In this document: in pieces, positions 39,599-47,049 of the stretch
How the letters are laid out: the number at the start of each line of letters is the position of its first letter
How positions within the stretch are numbered: the stretch's first letter is position 1
Assembly: GCF_018524365.1 (NCBI RefSeq)
Contig: NZ_JAEKFT010000033.1
Coordinates: forward strand, 1 to 49,696
Reading direction: 5' to 3'
DNA: 49,696 nt
From: Denitromonas iodatirespirans
GTDB taxonomy: Bacteria; Pseudomonadota; Gammaproteobacteria; Burkholderiales; Rhodocyclaceae
Program-made: the position numbers and the translations under genes
Notes under the pieces: model-generated
Database searches by the model: none
Seen by the model: only the letters and a program-made list of their open reading frames with translations
What the model was told of the DNA's origin: nothing

Positions 39599-39704
39599 GC
39601 GCCGGCCGCGCCGCTCGTCGGGCCGCTGTCGAATTCTCCCAAGTGCCAGCGACTAGGGGGTGAGCGCACCACAGCGCGCCAGCCCACCGCACAAGGAGAC
39701 TCTC

Positions 39705-40838
39705 ATGAGCGCACCCCACCCCGTCCTGCTCATCGCCACCCGCAAGGGCGCCTGGCTGCTTCACGGCGACACCGAGCGCCAGCACTGGCGGCTCGACGGC
39801 CCGCACTTTCTCGGCCACATCATCAACCACCTGGTGCTCGACCCGCGCGACGGCCGCACCCTGCTGGCCGCCGCCTCGACCGGCCACCTCGGCCCGACGC
39901 TGTTCCGCTCCACCGATCTGGGCGCGAACTGGCAGGAAGTGGCGCAACCGCCGGCCTTCGCGCCGGCCGCCGACGGCAGCGGGCGCAGCGTCAAGCACAC
40001 CTTCTGGCTCGAACCCGGCCCGGCCGACGAGCCCGGCGTCTGGTATGCCGGCACCTCGCCGCAAGGCCTGTTCCGCTCGGCCGACGGCGGCGACACCTGG
40101 GCGCCGTTCTCCTGCCTCAACGACGATGCGCAATACCGCGAATGGATGGGCAGCGAGCAGGACGGCACGCCCGACGGCCCCAAGCTGCACTCGATCCAGA
40201 TCGACCCGCGCGACCCGGCCCACCTGTACATCGCCATGTCCGGCGGCGGGGTGCACGAATCCACCGACGGCGGGCGCAGCTTCGCGCCGCTGATCGATGG
40301 CCTGGACGTGGTCGAAGGCTTCCCGCGCGACCAGCCGACCTTCCACGACCCGCACTGCGTGCGCCTGTGCCCCTCACGCCCCGACCGGCTCTACCAGCAG
40401 AACCACTGCGGCATCTACCGCCTCGACCGCCCCGCCACCACCTGGCAGCGCATCGGCGACAGCCTGCCCGAGGCGGTCGGCGACATCGGCTTTCCGCTGG
40501 TGGTGCATCCGCGCGATGCGGACACGCTGTGGGTGTTTCCCATGGACGGCACCGCCGTATGGCCGCGCACCAGCCCCGACGGCCGGCCGGCGGCGTATCG
40601 CAGCCGCGACGGCGGCAACCGCTGGCAACGGCTCGACCACGGCCTGCCCACCGAACAGGCCTGGTGGACCGTCAAGCGCCAGGCCATGTGCGCCGACCTT
40701 GAGGCGCCGCTCGGCCTCTACCTGGGCACCACCAGCGGCGAGGTATGGGGCAGTGCCGACGAGGGCGACAGCTGGACCTGCCTGGCCCGCCATCTGCCCG
40801 AGATCTATGCCGTGACGATCGGCTATCCGCGGGACTGA
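39705..40838 (+). CDS. BNR/Asp-box beta-propeller protein
   Basis: A 377-residue protein with five Asp-box motifs: STDLGANWQE, SADGGDTWAPF, STDGGRSFAPL, SRDGGNRWQRL and SADEGDSWTCL. They mark the blades of a sialidase-type propeller. Catalytic residues of sialidases are not apparent and there is no signal peptide, so a glycosidase function should not be assumed. AAGGAG precedes the ATG at 39705. The MoaD/ThiS-like gene follows on the same strand after a 145-bp repeat element. A BNR protein next to a ubiquitin-like protein is a gene pair I recall from other proteobacteria, without known function. Confidence 0.85.
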   Translation: MSAPHPVLLIATRKGAWLLHGDTERQHWRLDGPHFLGHIINHLVLDPRDGRTLLAAASTGHLGPTLFRSTDLGANWQEVAQPPAFAPAADGSGRSVKHTFWLEPGPADEPGVWYAGTSPQGLFRSADGGDTWAPFSCLNDDAQYREWMGSEQDGTPDGPKLHSIQIDPRDPAHLYIAMSGGGVHESTDGGRSFAPLIDGLDVVEGFPRDQPTFHDPHCVRLCPSRPDRLYQQNHCGIYRLDRPATTWQRIGDSLPEAVGDIGFPLVVHPRDADTLWVFPMDGTAVWPRTSPDGRPAAYRSRDGGNRWQRLDHGLPTEQAWWTVKRQAMCADLEAPLGLYLGTTSGEVWGSADEGDSWTCLARHLPEIYAVTIGYPRD

Positions 40839-40982
40839 GAACTGGTGAAGAAATCGTAGCGAGCAGGGCCGAGTGCAAGGCGCGAGAGCGCGAACGAAGA
40901 GACATATCAACTCGATAGGCGAGGAGAGAGCAAATGAGCAACGCAGCAATCGGCACGCGCAGTAGATTTATTCACCAGTTCT
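40838..40982. repeat. Intergenic repeat copy 1 with 18-bp terminal inverted repeats
   Basis: The left end AGAACTGGTGAAGAAATC (40838-40855) and the right end GATTTATTCACCAGTTCT (40965-40982) are inverted with 17 of 18 bases matching. The inside is purine-rich. A shorter relative lies at 41252-41340 beyond the next gene. It resembles a MITE-like element. It begins on the last base of the BNR stop codon and ends 5 nt before the MoaD-like ATG, so it supplies that gene's upstream sequence. Confidence 0.75.
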
Positions 40983-40987
40983 GAACC

Positions 40988-41245
40988 ATGCGCGTACTCA
41001 TCCCCTCCGCCCTGCACGACTACACCCACGCGCCCTGGGTCGAGGCGCAGGGCGAGACGCTGGGCGCACTGCTCGACGATCTCGACCGGCAGTTTCCGGG
41101 CCTGCGCTTTCGCATGGTGGACGAACAAGGCCACATCCGCCGCCACATGCGCTGCTTCATCGGCGGGGTGCAGATCTTCGCCTTGTCGCATCCACTGGCG
41201 ACGGCCGACGAAGTGCTGATCGTGCAGGCGCTCAGCGGCGGCTGA
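40988..41245 (+). CDS. MoaD/ThiS-like ubiquitin-fold protein
   Basis: An 85-residue protein of the beta-grasp sulfur-carrier family. It has the conserved helix GETLGALLDDLDRQFPGL, the strand FIGGVQIF and the C-terminal QALSGG, whose Gly-Gly end is the site of adenylation and thiocarboxylation in MoaD and ThiS. No MoaE, MoeB or thiazole genes are near, so the sulfur acceptor is not known and the protein is probably not the housekeeping MoaD. There is no ribosome site; the upstream sequence is the end of the repeat element. The gene is flanked on both sides by copies of that repeat. Confidence 0.85.
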   Translation: MRVLIPSALHDYTHAPWVEAQGETLGALLDDLDRQFPGLRFRMVDEQGHIRRHMRCFIGGVQIFALSHPLATADEVLIVQALSGG

Positions 41246-41251
41246 AAACGT

Positions 41252-41340
41252 GTGAAGACATCGTTGCGAGCGAGGTTGGCAACGACGTGAGCGCGTGCGC
41301 AATGCTGCAATCGGCACGCGCCGTCGATTGATTCCCTGGT
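41252..41340. repeat. Intergenic repeat copy 2, shorter and diverged
   Basis: The ends match copy 1 in the same orientation: GTGAAGACATCGTTGCGAGC at 41252 against GTGAAGAAATCGTAGCGAGC, and AATCGGCACGCGCCGTCGAT against AATCGGCACGCGCAGTAGAT. About 50 bp of the middle of copy 1 is missing. The terminal inverted repeat is poor here. Confidence 0.65.
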
Positions 41341-41366
41341 ACCGAGGCGGTCGGCTGGCGGCGCGG

Positions 41367-42752
41367 TTACTGCCCGTTCTCCAGCACCCATTCGAAGGCG
41401 GCCAGATGACACCGGGCGGCCGCCTCCGGCGCCAGCCCGAGACGCGCGCAACCGGCCAGCACGGCCGCGCTGTCGCCGTCGTCCCAGGCGCGGGCCAGGG
41501 CCAGGTAGGGCGCATAGGGGCTGTCGTCGGGCGCCGCGTCGCCCAGTGCCGCGCGCACCGTGGCGCTCATCGGCAAGGTGTCGAGCACCCGCGGCACGGG
41601 CACCTGCAGCACCGTGTCGAGCTGCGACAACATGCCCAGCACGAACAACTCGTCGCGCTGCGACACGTGCAAGGACTCGCCCAGCAACTCCATGAAGCGC
41701 GCCCGCACCAGCGTGGCCTCGCCGCGCACCTCGGTCAGCGCCGCCTTGGGCGCGCCGGCCAGTAGCAGCAGCATCAGCCAGCGATAGAGCGGGCGTCGGC
41801 CGAGCATCAGCAGAGCATGCTCGATCGAGCTGATCGGCGTGGTCATGCCCCAGGCCGCCGCATTCACATAGCGCAGCAGACGATAGGACAGGGCCACGTC
41901 CTGTTTGAGCACGCCGGCCATCTCGCGGATCTCGGCGCCTTGGCGCAGCTGGCTGAGCAACGAAGTGACGCGCAGGCCGTCGGGCGAAAAGCGCCCGCCC
42001 AGGCAAGACGTCCGCGCGCTGACCACCGGACCGGTGATGGCGACACAGCCCATCTGCTGGGCCAGCAACATATCGTCGAGCGTCGGCACATCGAGGGCAC
42101 ACCAGGCCACGCCCGGATACGCCGCCTGCAGGCGCGGTGCATCTATCGCGGCGGCACCGAAGCGCAGCGCCAGGCTGCCCGCCTGCCCGACGAGCGAGCT
42201 CAGCCACGGCCCGTCGTCGCGCGCCTCGAGAAAGACGGCAAAGCCGATCGCCCGCAGGCGGTCGATCGCCTGCCGCGTCGCCGCGCCGGCCGGCTCGCTG
42301 CGGTGGGTCGAATCGAGAATCAGGTTGGCGCCCTGCCCGCCGAGCTGCACCAGGGCCTCGACATCCAGCGCCTCGGCATCGAGTTCGACAAAGAGCTGGC
42401 GACGACGGCGCCAGCCCGGCGACAACGCCGCCACCTGCTGGATCAAGCGCGTATCGCGCATCACCCGCGGCGGTGGGCTGCCGGCGTCGGGCATGTCGGT
42501 GGCCGAGCAGAAGAAACGGTAGCCGAGCGGCTCGGCGCGCGGGCCCACCACGGCCTGCCACATCAACACGCCGCCCGCAGCCGCGAAGGCGTCTGGCAGC
42601 GGCGCAGGCTGTGGCATCGGCGCGGGCGCAGCAGCCGGCGTGGGCACAGCGTGGGGCGTATCGTCCCGCGTCGGCGCCGTCTGCGCTGTCCGTCCCAACC
42701 AATGTCGCAACCAACCCACGAGCGTCCTCGCAATCCCTGTCTGGCTGCCCAT
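41367..42752 (-). CDS. HDOD-domain protein with N-terminal degenerate EAL-like region
   Basis: A 461-residue cytoplasmic protein. An N-terminal linker rich in A and P leads to a degenerate EAL-like region (about 60-255) and then an HDOD domain (about 265-440; LLSQLRQGAEIREMAGVLKQ, then LSYRLLRYVNAAAWG and ISSIEHALLMLGRRPLYRWL). This is the YuxH-type architecture. No EAL catalytic residues are visible, so c-di-GMP breakdown is not expected. HDOD proteins act as signalling platforms. The start at 42752 is a compromise: longer starts exist and no ribosome site distinguishes them. Confidence 0.8.
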   Translation of the reverse strand: MGSQTGIARTLVGWLRHWLGRTAQTAPTRDDTPHAVPTPAAAPAPMPQPAPLPDAFAAAGGVLMWQAVVGPRAEPLGYRFFCSATDMPDAGSPPPRVMRDTRLIQQVAALSPGWRRRRQLFVELDAEALDVEALVQLGGQGANLILDSTHRSEPAGAATRQAIDRLRAIGFAVFLEARDDGPWLSSLVGQAGSLALRFGAAAIDAPRLQAAYPGVAWCALDVPTLDDMLLAQQMGCVAITGPVVSARTSCLGGRFSPDGLRVTSLLSQLRQGAEIREMAGVLKQDVALSYRLLRYVNAAAWGMTTPISSIEHALLMLGRRPLYRWLMLLLLAGAPKAALTEVRGEATLVRARFMELLGESLHVSQRDELFVLGMLSQLDTVLQVPVPRVLDTLPMSATVRAALGDAAPDDSPYAPYLALARAWDDGDSAAVLAGCARLGLAPEAAARCHLAAFEWVLENGQ

Positions 42753-42948
42753 TCTATCGGCACGCCGCCACGCAAACTGAAGCCCCCTGTCTCGCCGGCC
42801 GTTCGGCGCCAACACGTCAGAGCTTGTGTCATGCACTGGCCGGTGTCACCCGATCTGGCTAAGGTGGCAGAGCGACCCGAACATCGCGTTCGGCGGCGGC
42901 TCGACCCGCCCCAGATCAACGCCAGCGGGCGCCAGGACAGGATAGATC

Positions 42949-43371
42949 ATGAATTACGCCGTTTCTCTTTCGGAATGTGGTCGCTTCGTGCATTGCTGCG
43001 TTTCCGACGACATCACCGTCGAGCGGGCCACCCAGTTCACCCGCGACGCCGCCGCCCTGGGCGCCCGGCGCGGGGTGTCGTGCTACCTGTTCGACATGCG
43101 CGGCGCCAGCAACGTGGCCTCGGTGTTCGGCAACTACCAGTTCGCCTATGCCAGCCTGGCCATGATCGGCATGGCACGGACCGACCGGGTGGCGATGCTG
43201 GTCGATGCCGACGACCACTCCCACGATTTTGTCGAAACCGCCGCCCGCAACGCCGGTTACGACATGAAGCTGTTCACCGACCACGAGGCCGCACTCGCCT
43301 GGCTGAAGGCGTCCGCCCAGTGCCAGGCCCGCCCCCAGGCCTCGCCGCCCTGCTCGCCGCGCCAGATCTAG
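42949..43371 (+). CDS. SpoIIAA/STAS-like protein
   Basis: A 140-residue cytoplasmic protein resembling the SpoIIAA-like family (PF11964): VERATQFTRDAAALG, then VSCYLFDMRGASNVAS, then RTDRVAMLVDADDHSHDFVE and LFTDHEAALAWL. The last 20 residues are an unstructured proline/cysteine-containing tail. AGGA lies upstream of the ATG. It is divergent from the HDOD gene. Members are thought to bind membranes or partner proteins; the role is unknown. Confidence 0.75.
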   Translation: MNYAVSLSECGRFVHCCVSDDITVERATQFTRDAAALGARRGVSCYLFDMRGASNVASVFGNYQFAYASLAMIGMARTDRVAMLVDADDHSHDFVETAARNAGYDMKLFTDHEAALAWLKASAQCQARPQASPPCSPRQI

Positions 43372-43515
43372 CAAGCACCGGACGCTCGCCGACCGTAAGC
43401 AATCGACGCGTCGGCCGGTCTATCTCCCCGACAACGCATTCCGCCCGTCGCGGCGGATGCTTCATCGACCCGAGCGCGCCGCCCGCCGGCCCGCTCCTTG
43501 TCCAGGAGAGACCCC

Positions 43516-43980
43516 ATGAAGCCTCACACCCACTCGATCACCGCCGCGCTGCTCGTCATCGGCCTGGGCGCCGGCATGGCCCATGCCGCGGCAGAGCCGA
43601 CCGTAGTGAGCTTGCGCCAGATCGGCTGCCAGTTCCTCGAAAGCGAAAACGGGGTCGACCACGGCTACACGCCGAAGAGCGCCGACGACTGTCGCGAGAT
43701 CAACGCCAAGACCGGCGATCAGCGGCTGGCCAAGGCCAAGGTGCTGAGGCTCAAGCCGGGGCGCACCATCTTCCGTGTCAGCAACGAAAACGTGCCTTAC
43801 GAGCTCGGTTTCTGGGTACGCGGCGACGGCCTCGCCAACCGCGCCCTGCTGCCCAGCGCCTCGGGCGGCGGCCTGGTGACGGGCAAGACGCAGGACTACG
43901 AGATCGATCTCAAGCCGGGCGAGTATGTCTATTCGTGCCCGCTGAACCCAACACCCGACTACAAGCTGGTGGTGCAATAA
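43516..43980 (+). CDS. Exported cupredoxin-like protein
   Basis: A 154-residue periplasmic protein with signal peptide (MKPHTHSITAALLVIGLGAG, cleavage near AHAAA). The C-terminal half reads like a cupredoxin: KVLRLKPGRTIFRVSNENVP, then LKPGEYVYSCPLNPTPDYKL. The cysteine of the copper site is present, but the histidine and methionine that usually follow are not, so type 1 copper binding is doubtful. Two further cysteines near the N-terminus (GCQFL, DDCRE) may form a disulfide. AGGAG precedes the ATG at 43516. A strong terminator follows. Confidence 0.75.
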   Translation: MKPHTHSITAALLVIGLGAGMAHAAAEPTVVSLRQIGCQFLESENGVDHGYTPKSADDCREINAKTGDQRLAKAKVLRLKPGRTIFRVSNENVPYELGFWVRGDGLANRALLPSASGGGLVTGKTQDYEIDLKPGEYVYSCPLNPTPDYKLVVQ

Positions 43981-43997
43981 GCCCCGCCGGGCGCAAA

Positions 43998-44026
43998 AAC
44001 GGGCCGATGAACGGCCCGTTTTTTTT
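43998..44026. terminator. Bidirectional rho-independent terminator
   Basis: AACGGGCCG (43998-44006) and CGGCCCGTT (44012-44020) form a 9-bp stem with a 5-nt loop. Eight T residues close the plus side (44019-44026), and the minus side has five (complement of 43995-43999). It ends the cupredoxin-like gene and also lies 13 bp after the stop of the convergent gene. Confidence 0.92.
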
Positions 44027-44038
44027 GCTGACCAGGTG

Positions 44039-44770
44039 TCAGCGCAGGGATTCGGTCAGCGCATCGGAGAAGGTATCGACGGCGATCGGCAGATAGCCGA
44101 TCACATCGATGTTGCGGTCCTCGTACACATCCTCGCCCGGCCGGGCGGCCTGGCAGCGCGCCATGACCTCGTCACGGTGGCGCAGCAGGCCTTCGATCTG
44201 CGGGCCGTAGAGGCGCAACAGGGCGCTCAGCCAGCGATTGGTCGGCCACGAAGGAAAGGCATGGTCGATCTCGAAACGCGGCAGGATCGCGATCGCCGCT
44301 TCGGCCGGATACCACGACTCATCGGTCACCCAGCGGTTGGTGGTGAACAGGCCCGACGGGTAACCCCAGCCGTCCATCGACACCGCGATCAGGTGGCAGA
44401 TGGCGTCGTCGCCGCTCGGCCGGGGGGCGCTGGCATGCGGCAGCGCCAGCGGCGCCAGCCCCTCGGGAATGCCGGCCGCGCGCACGAAGGTGTGGAAGTG
44501 ACCATGCTCGGCGTCGACGCCGCGGTGCGCATGGTAGTAGTACTGGGCATGGCTGTCGCGGTCGTACACATCGTCTTCGGGGTAGTGCGACATTTCCACG
44601 AACGCCCCGCCGCCGCGCAACACCTCGCCGACCACGTTCAAACCACCCTTGCGCAGCACCCGGTAGCACTCGGCCATATCCCGCGCCGCCGCCTGCATCT
44701 GCAGCCGCCGGGCGCGGGGGATGCTGGCCAGCGCTGGCAGGAAATCGTCCAGTCGAAGCGTCGCAGACAT
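44039..44770 (-). CDS. Uncharacterised protein, possibly DUF6969
   Basis: A 243-residue cytoplasmic protein. Recognisable conserved-looking blocks are MAECYRVLRKGGLNVVGEVL, then HYPEDDVYDRDSHAQYYYHA and EHGHFHTFVRA, then NRWVTDESWYPAE and FEIDHAFPSWPTNRWL. The histidine- and acid-rich middle could bind a metal. It is reminiscent of DUF6969, but I am not sure. GGAGA precedes the ATG at 44770. A GC hairpin lies upstream in its leader. The upstream gene on the strand encodes the NPCAA-repeat cytochrome. Confidence 0.7.
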   Translation of the reverse strand: MSATLRLDDFLPALASIPRARRLQMQAAARDMAECYRVLRKGGLNVVGEVLRGGGAFVEMSHYPEDDVYDRDSHAQYYYHAHRGVDAEHGHFHTFVRAAGIPEGLAPLALPHASAPRPSGDDAICHLIAVSMDGWGYPSGLFTTNRWVTDESWYPAEAAIAILPRFEIDHAFPSWPTNRWLSALLRLYGPQIEGLLRHRDEVMARCQAARPGEDVYEDRNIDVIGYLPIAVDTFSDALTESLR

Positions 44771-44790
44771 GAGCTGTTCTCCAAGACAAC

Positions 44791-44816
44791 GGGCGCCCGC
44801 AGGCGCCCATTTTTTT
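44791..44816 (+). terminator. Terminator-like hairpin on the plus strand, antisense to the minus-strand genes
   Basis: GGGCGCC (44791-44797) and GGCGCCC (44802-44808) form a stem with loop CGCA, followed by A and seven T residues on the plus strand. The genes on both sides are transcribed on the minus strand, where the hairpin sits in the leader just before the ribosome site at about 44782. Direction of action is unclear. Confidence 0.45.
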
Positions 44817-44864
44817 AACTCGCCGTCATGCCGACAATAGCGGCGGCGAACGACGGGGGCAAGC

Positions 44865-45497
44865 TCAGCGTGCCGCGCAGGGGTTCTTCGCGGCACAGGG
44901 ATTTTTCGCCGCACACGGATTCCGGGCCGCACACGGGTTGGGCCTGAAGGTTTTCTGCACCTCGCCTAGATAGGCCACCAGCGCAGCCAGTTCCTTTGAC
45001 TGCCAGTCCAGCGGCTGAGCGGCCATCGGCATCACCATGCACAGCTGCACCATTTCATCGAGGTGGATCTGCGCCATGCCGAAATTGTCCAGGGCCATCT
45101 GCACCGGGTGCGGATAGGGTTGGGCGAAGCTCGCCGCATAGGCCGCGCCGCCGGTGTGGCAGGTATTGCAGGACATCCCGTTGGTCGACAACTTGGGATC
45201 GTTGAACAGGCGCTCGCCCAGCCGGGCATCGCCCTTCATCGGCGTATAGCCCGCCGGACGCATGATGGCCTTGGCCGCACACGGATTGGGAGCCTTGGCC
45301 GCGCACGGGTTGGCCGCGCAGGGATTTTTTGCCGCGCACGGGTTCTTTGCCGCGCATGGATTCCGGGTGGCGGCCTCCTTGCGATCGCGGGCCGAACAGG
45401 GGCTGCACGGGCTGGCCGCCGCCATGCCGCCCAGGGACATCAGACCGGCTGCCAGCAAGGTAGTAGCCAGGACGTGTGATTTCGATGCATCTGCCAT
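44865..45497 (-). CDS. Mono-haem cytochrome c with terminal NPCAA repeats
   Basis: A 210-residue exported protein. After the signal peptide (cleavage near MAAA) there is a cysteine-rich stretch with five NPCAA units (residues 46-76), a small cytochrome c domain with one haem site C110-C113-H114 (SCNTCHTGG) and a C-terminal stretch of four NPCAA units (187-210). Likely distal methionines are in LCMVMPMAAQPLDW. The two repeat arms add eleven cysteines besides the haem site (counting SPCSPC), at a regular six-residue spacing for most. They could bind copper or other thiophilic metals, or crosslink. GGAGA precedes the ATG at 45497. Function is unknown. Confidence 0.85.
   Translation of the reverse strand: MADASKSHVLATTLLAAGLMSLGGMAAASPCSPCSARDRKEAATRNPCAAKNPCAAKNPCAANPCAAKAPNPCAAKAIMRPAGYTPMKGDARLGERLFNDPKLSTNGMSCNTCHTGGAAYAASFAQPYPHPVQMALDNFGMAQIHLDEMVQLCMVMPMAAQPLDWQSKELAALVAYLGEVQKTFRPNPCAARNPCAAKNPCAAKNPCAAR
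44868..44939 (-). repeat. NPCAA-coding tandem repeat, C-terminal block
   Basis: Four 18-bp units encode NPCAA followed by R or K. The units differ at synonymous sites, so the peptide repeat appears to be conserved by selection rather than recent copying. Confidence 0.8.
45270..45362 (-). repeat. NPCAA-coding tandem repeat, N-terminal block
   Basis: Five units encode NPCAA; three follow at exact 18-bp spacing, one lacks the lysine and one has an A-P insertion. The sequence is related to the C-terminal block of the same gene. Confidence 0.8.
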
Positions 45498-45884
45498 GAA
45501 TGTCTCCAGTGTCTCGTTTGTCGGTTGGTGTGGGTGACGCGCACCCCGCTGCGAACACGGCATTCGCCCGGGCTTGAGCATGAGACACTCGCGCACGGGC
45601 ATTCCTTACACCCCGGCCGGCCGCCAGAAAAATTCTGGGCCGGACGCTGTACTGCTGCAGCTTGAACTGGACGAACGGGAGACTACGGCCCCGTCCTGTC
45701 CGGTCGCGCCACCCAGTGCAATGCGCCTCGCCGGCGGTGTCGACGACGACAAGCTGGCGCTCGCCGACCGTCCCCGCATGGCGGACGGAACGGCATCGAC
45801 ACACCCGGAGATAGCTCCTCGTCATATTCATCGCGATGCCCCGGTTATAATCCAGTCCCCCGTTTCCCGATGACGTGAATCTCG
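45498..45884. other. 387-bp intergenic region between divergent cytochrome and lipoprotein genes
   Basis: No credible gene is seen. It holds a hairpin-like inverted repeat CCAGAA-AAA-TTCTGG (45624-45638) inside GGCC-rich flanks. A perfect TATAAT (45846-45851) lies 33 bp before the lipoprotein ATG on the plus strand; no good -35 matches it. The region separates the cytochrome from the type VI-linked pair. Confidence 0.5.
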
Positions 45885-47042
45885 ATGTCACCTCCCTTCA
45901 AGATCGCCACTTTGTTCGCCGCCCTTGCCTTTCTTGGCACCGGATGTGCAAACGCCGATTCAACTCGATTCGTCTACGAACCGTTCGTGCCCGGCGGCAA
46001 GCCCTTTCCCAAGGACGTCGAGCGGCCCGATCTTGCGCTGCCGCTGCCGCCGGGAGCCGTGAGACGCACCAGTGATGGCAATCCGAAGGATGAGAAGAAC
46101 CGCCTTGTCCTGGATGCCGAGTTCCTCAACCGCGCCCTGGATACACCATCACCGCAACCCTGGGTCTGGGAGCGGTATGGGCAGTTTTTCCGGATGGCAA
46201 AGCCCGAAGTCAAAGCGCAGTTCTGGGAGCAGTTCCGCGCCCACCTGCGCCGTGGCGGGCCGCCCGATGCGCAGGAGCTGGCCAGCTTCATCGAACACGT
46301 GAAGAAGAACATGGTGTTCGTCGAAGGCGGCAGCTTCTGGTTCGGGGATTGGGGAGCGCGCGAGGGACAACCCGGTCCGGTCACCGGAGACGACAACAAC
46401 AAACCGCCGCAGCATGTGACGGTGAGCAGCTTTTCGATTTACCGGACGCAGGTGACTTATGGCGACTATGACGTCTATTCGCGCGCGACGGGCGGAAAGT
46501 TCTTGGCGGACGGAGAGAGTATTGTTCTCGAATTCCGCTACCCAGACTATCCAGTATGGAGTTCACGCTGGGATGACGCGAAGAACTACTGCCAATGGCT
46601 GGCCAAGGTCACTGGAGAACCCTTTGATCTGCCCACAGAAACACAATGGGAATACGCCGCAAGGGACGGTGGAAAGGAGATCCATTTTGCAGGTCCTCAT
46701 CCATTCGACTGGGATGCACTGGAACAACTTTTCAAGTCCAACAGGGGACGATCCGCCGGTCTCACAATATCGCTACCCGTTGGTAGCATGCTGTCAGGTG
46801 AACTAGGAATCGCTGATATGTCGGGAGCCGGCCACGAGTGGGTCAACGACTGGTATTCCCAAGACATCTCCGGCCGAAGCGGGTCCGTCGATCCCAAAGG
46901 GCCTGCTCATGGAACCGAGCGTGTTGCCAGACCGGTCTCTGGGGGATTCGAAACTGTCGTCACGCGAAGAGGAAGGGATCCAAACAAACGCCTCGGTCCT
47001 GGATTTCGGTGCGTACTCAATAGCAGAACCGCTTGGCGCTAA
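45885..47042 (+). CDS. Lipoprotein with SUMF1/formylglycine-generating-enzyme-like fold; candidate type VI immunity protein
   Basis: A 385-residue protein. The lipobox LGTGC puts the lipidated cysteine at residue 21. Residues about 140-380 follow the SUMF1/EgtB/PvdO fold: MVFVEGGSFWFGDWG, then HVTVSSFSIYRTQVTYGDYD, then DDAKNYCQWL and LPTETQWEYAARDGG, then GAGHEWVNDWY and PGFRCVLNS. The cysteine pair used by true formylglycine-generating enzymes is absent, so the fold is probably used for binding. The gene is convergent with the VgrG-linked protein, 7 bp apart. Bases 46400-47042 are clearly poorer in GC than the rest of the window, hinting at transfer. The immunity role is inferred from position, lipidation and fold. 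Confidence 0.82.
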   Translation: MSPPFKIATLFAALAFLGTGCANADSTRFVYEPFVPGGKPFPKDVERPDLALPLPPGAVRRTSDGNPKDEKNRLVLDAEFLNRALDTPSPQPWVWERYGQFFRMAKPEVKAQFWEQFRAHLRRGGPPDAQELASFIEHVKKNMVFVEGGSFWFGDWGAREGQPGPVTGDDNNKPPQHVTVSSFSIYRTQVTYGDYDVYSRATGGKFLADGESIVLEFRYPDYPVWSSRWDDAKNYCQWLAKVTGEPFDLPTETQWEYAARDGGKEIHFAGPHPFDWDALEQLFKSNRGRSAGLTISLPVGSMLSGELGIADMSGAGHEWVNDWYSQDISGRSGSVDPKGPAHGTERVARPVSGGFETVVTRRGRDPNKRLGPGFRCVLNSRTAWR

Positions 47043-47049
47043 GGCGCAA

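Noticed and set aside
43516-43980. Blue copper protein (azurin or plastocyanin type)
   Set aside because: Only the cysteine of the copper site is visible; the following histidine and methionine are absent.
41817-44096. Long plus-strand open frame spanning the HDOD gene, the SpoIIAA-like gene and the cupredoxin-like gene
   Set aside because: It is out of frame with three well-supported genes and is rich in R, P and A, as expected for a shadow frame.
44868-45362. Spaced short repeats that might be taken for a CRISPR array
   Set aside because: They lie in frame inside a cytochrome gene, encode NPCAA units, and have no unique spacers.
45601-45638. Third copy of the TTTTTCC-N21 promoter layout on the minus strand
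   Set aside because: The T-run is followed by CTGG rather than CC and no -10-like hexamer lies at the right distance.
45885-47042. Function as a formylglycine-generating (sulfatase-activating) enzyme
   Set aside because: The catalytic cysteine pair is missing and no sulfatase gene is nearby; only the fold is supported.
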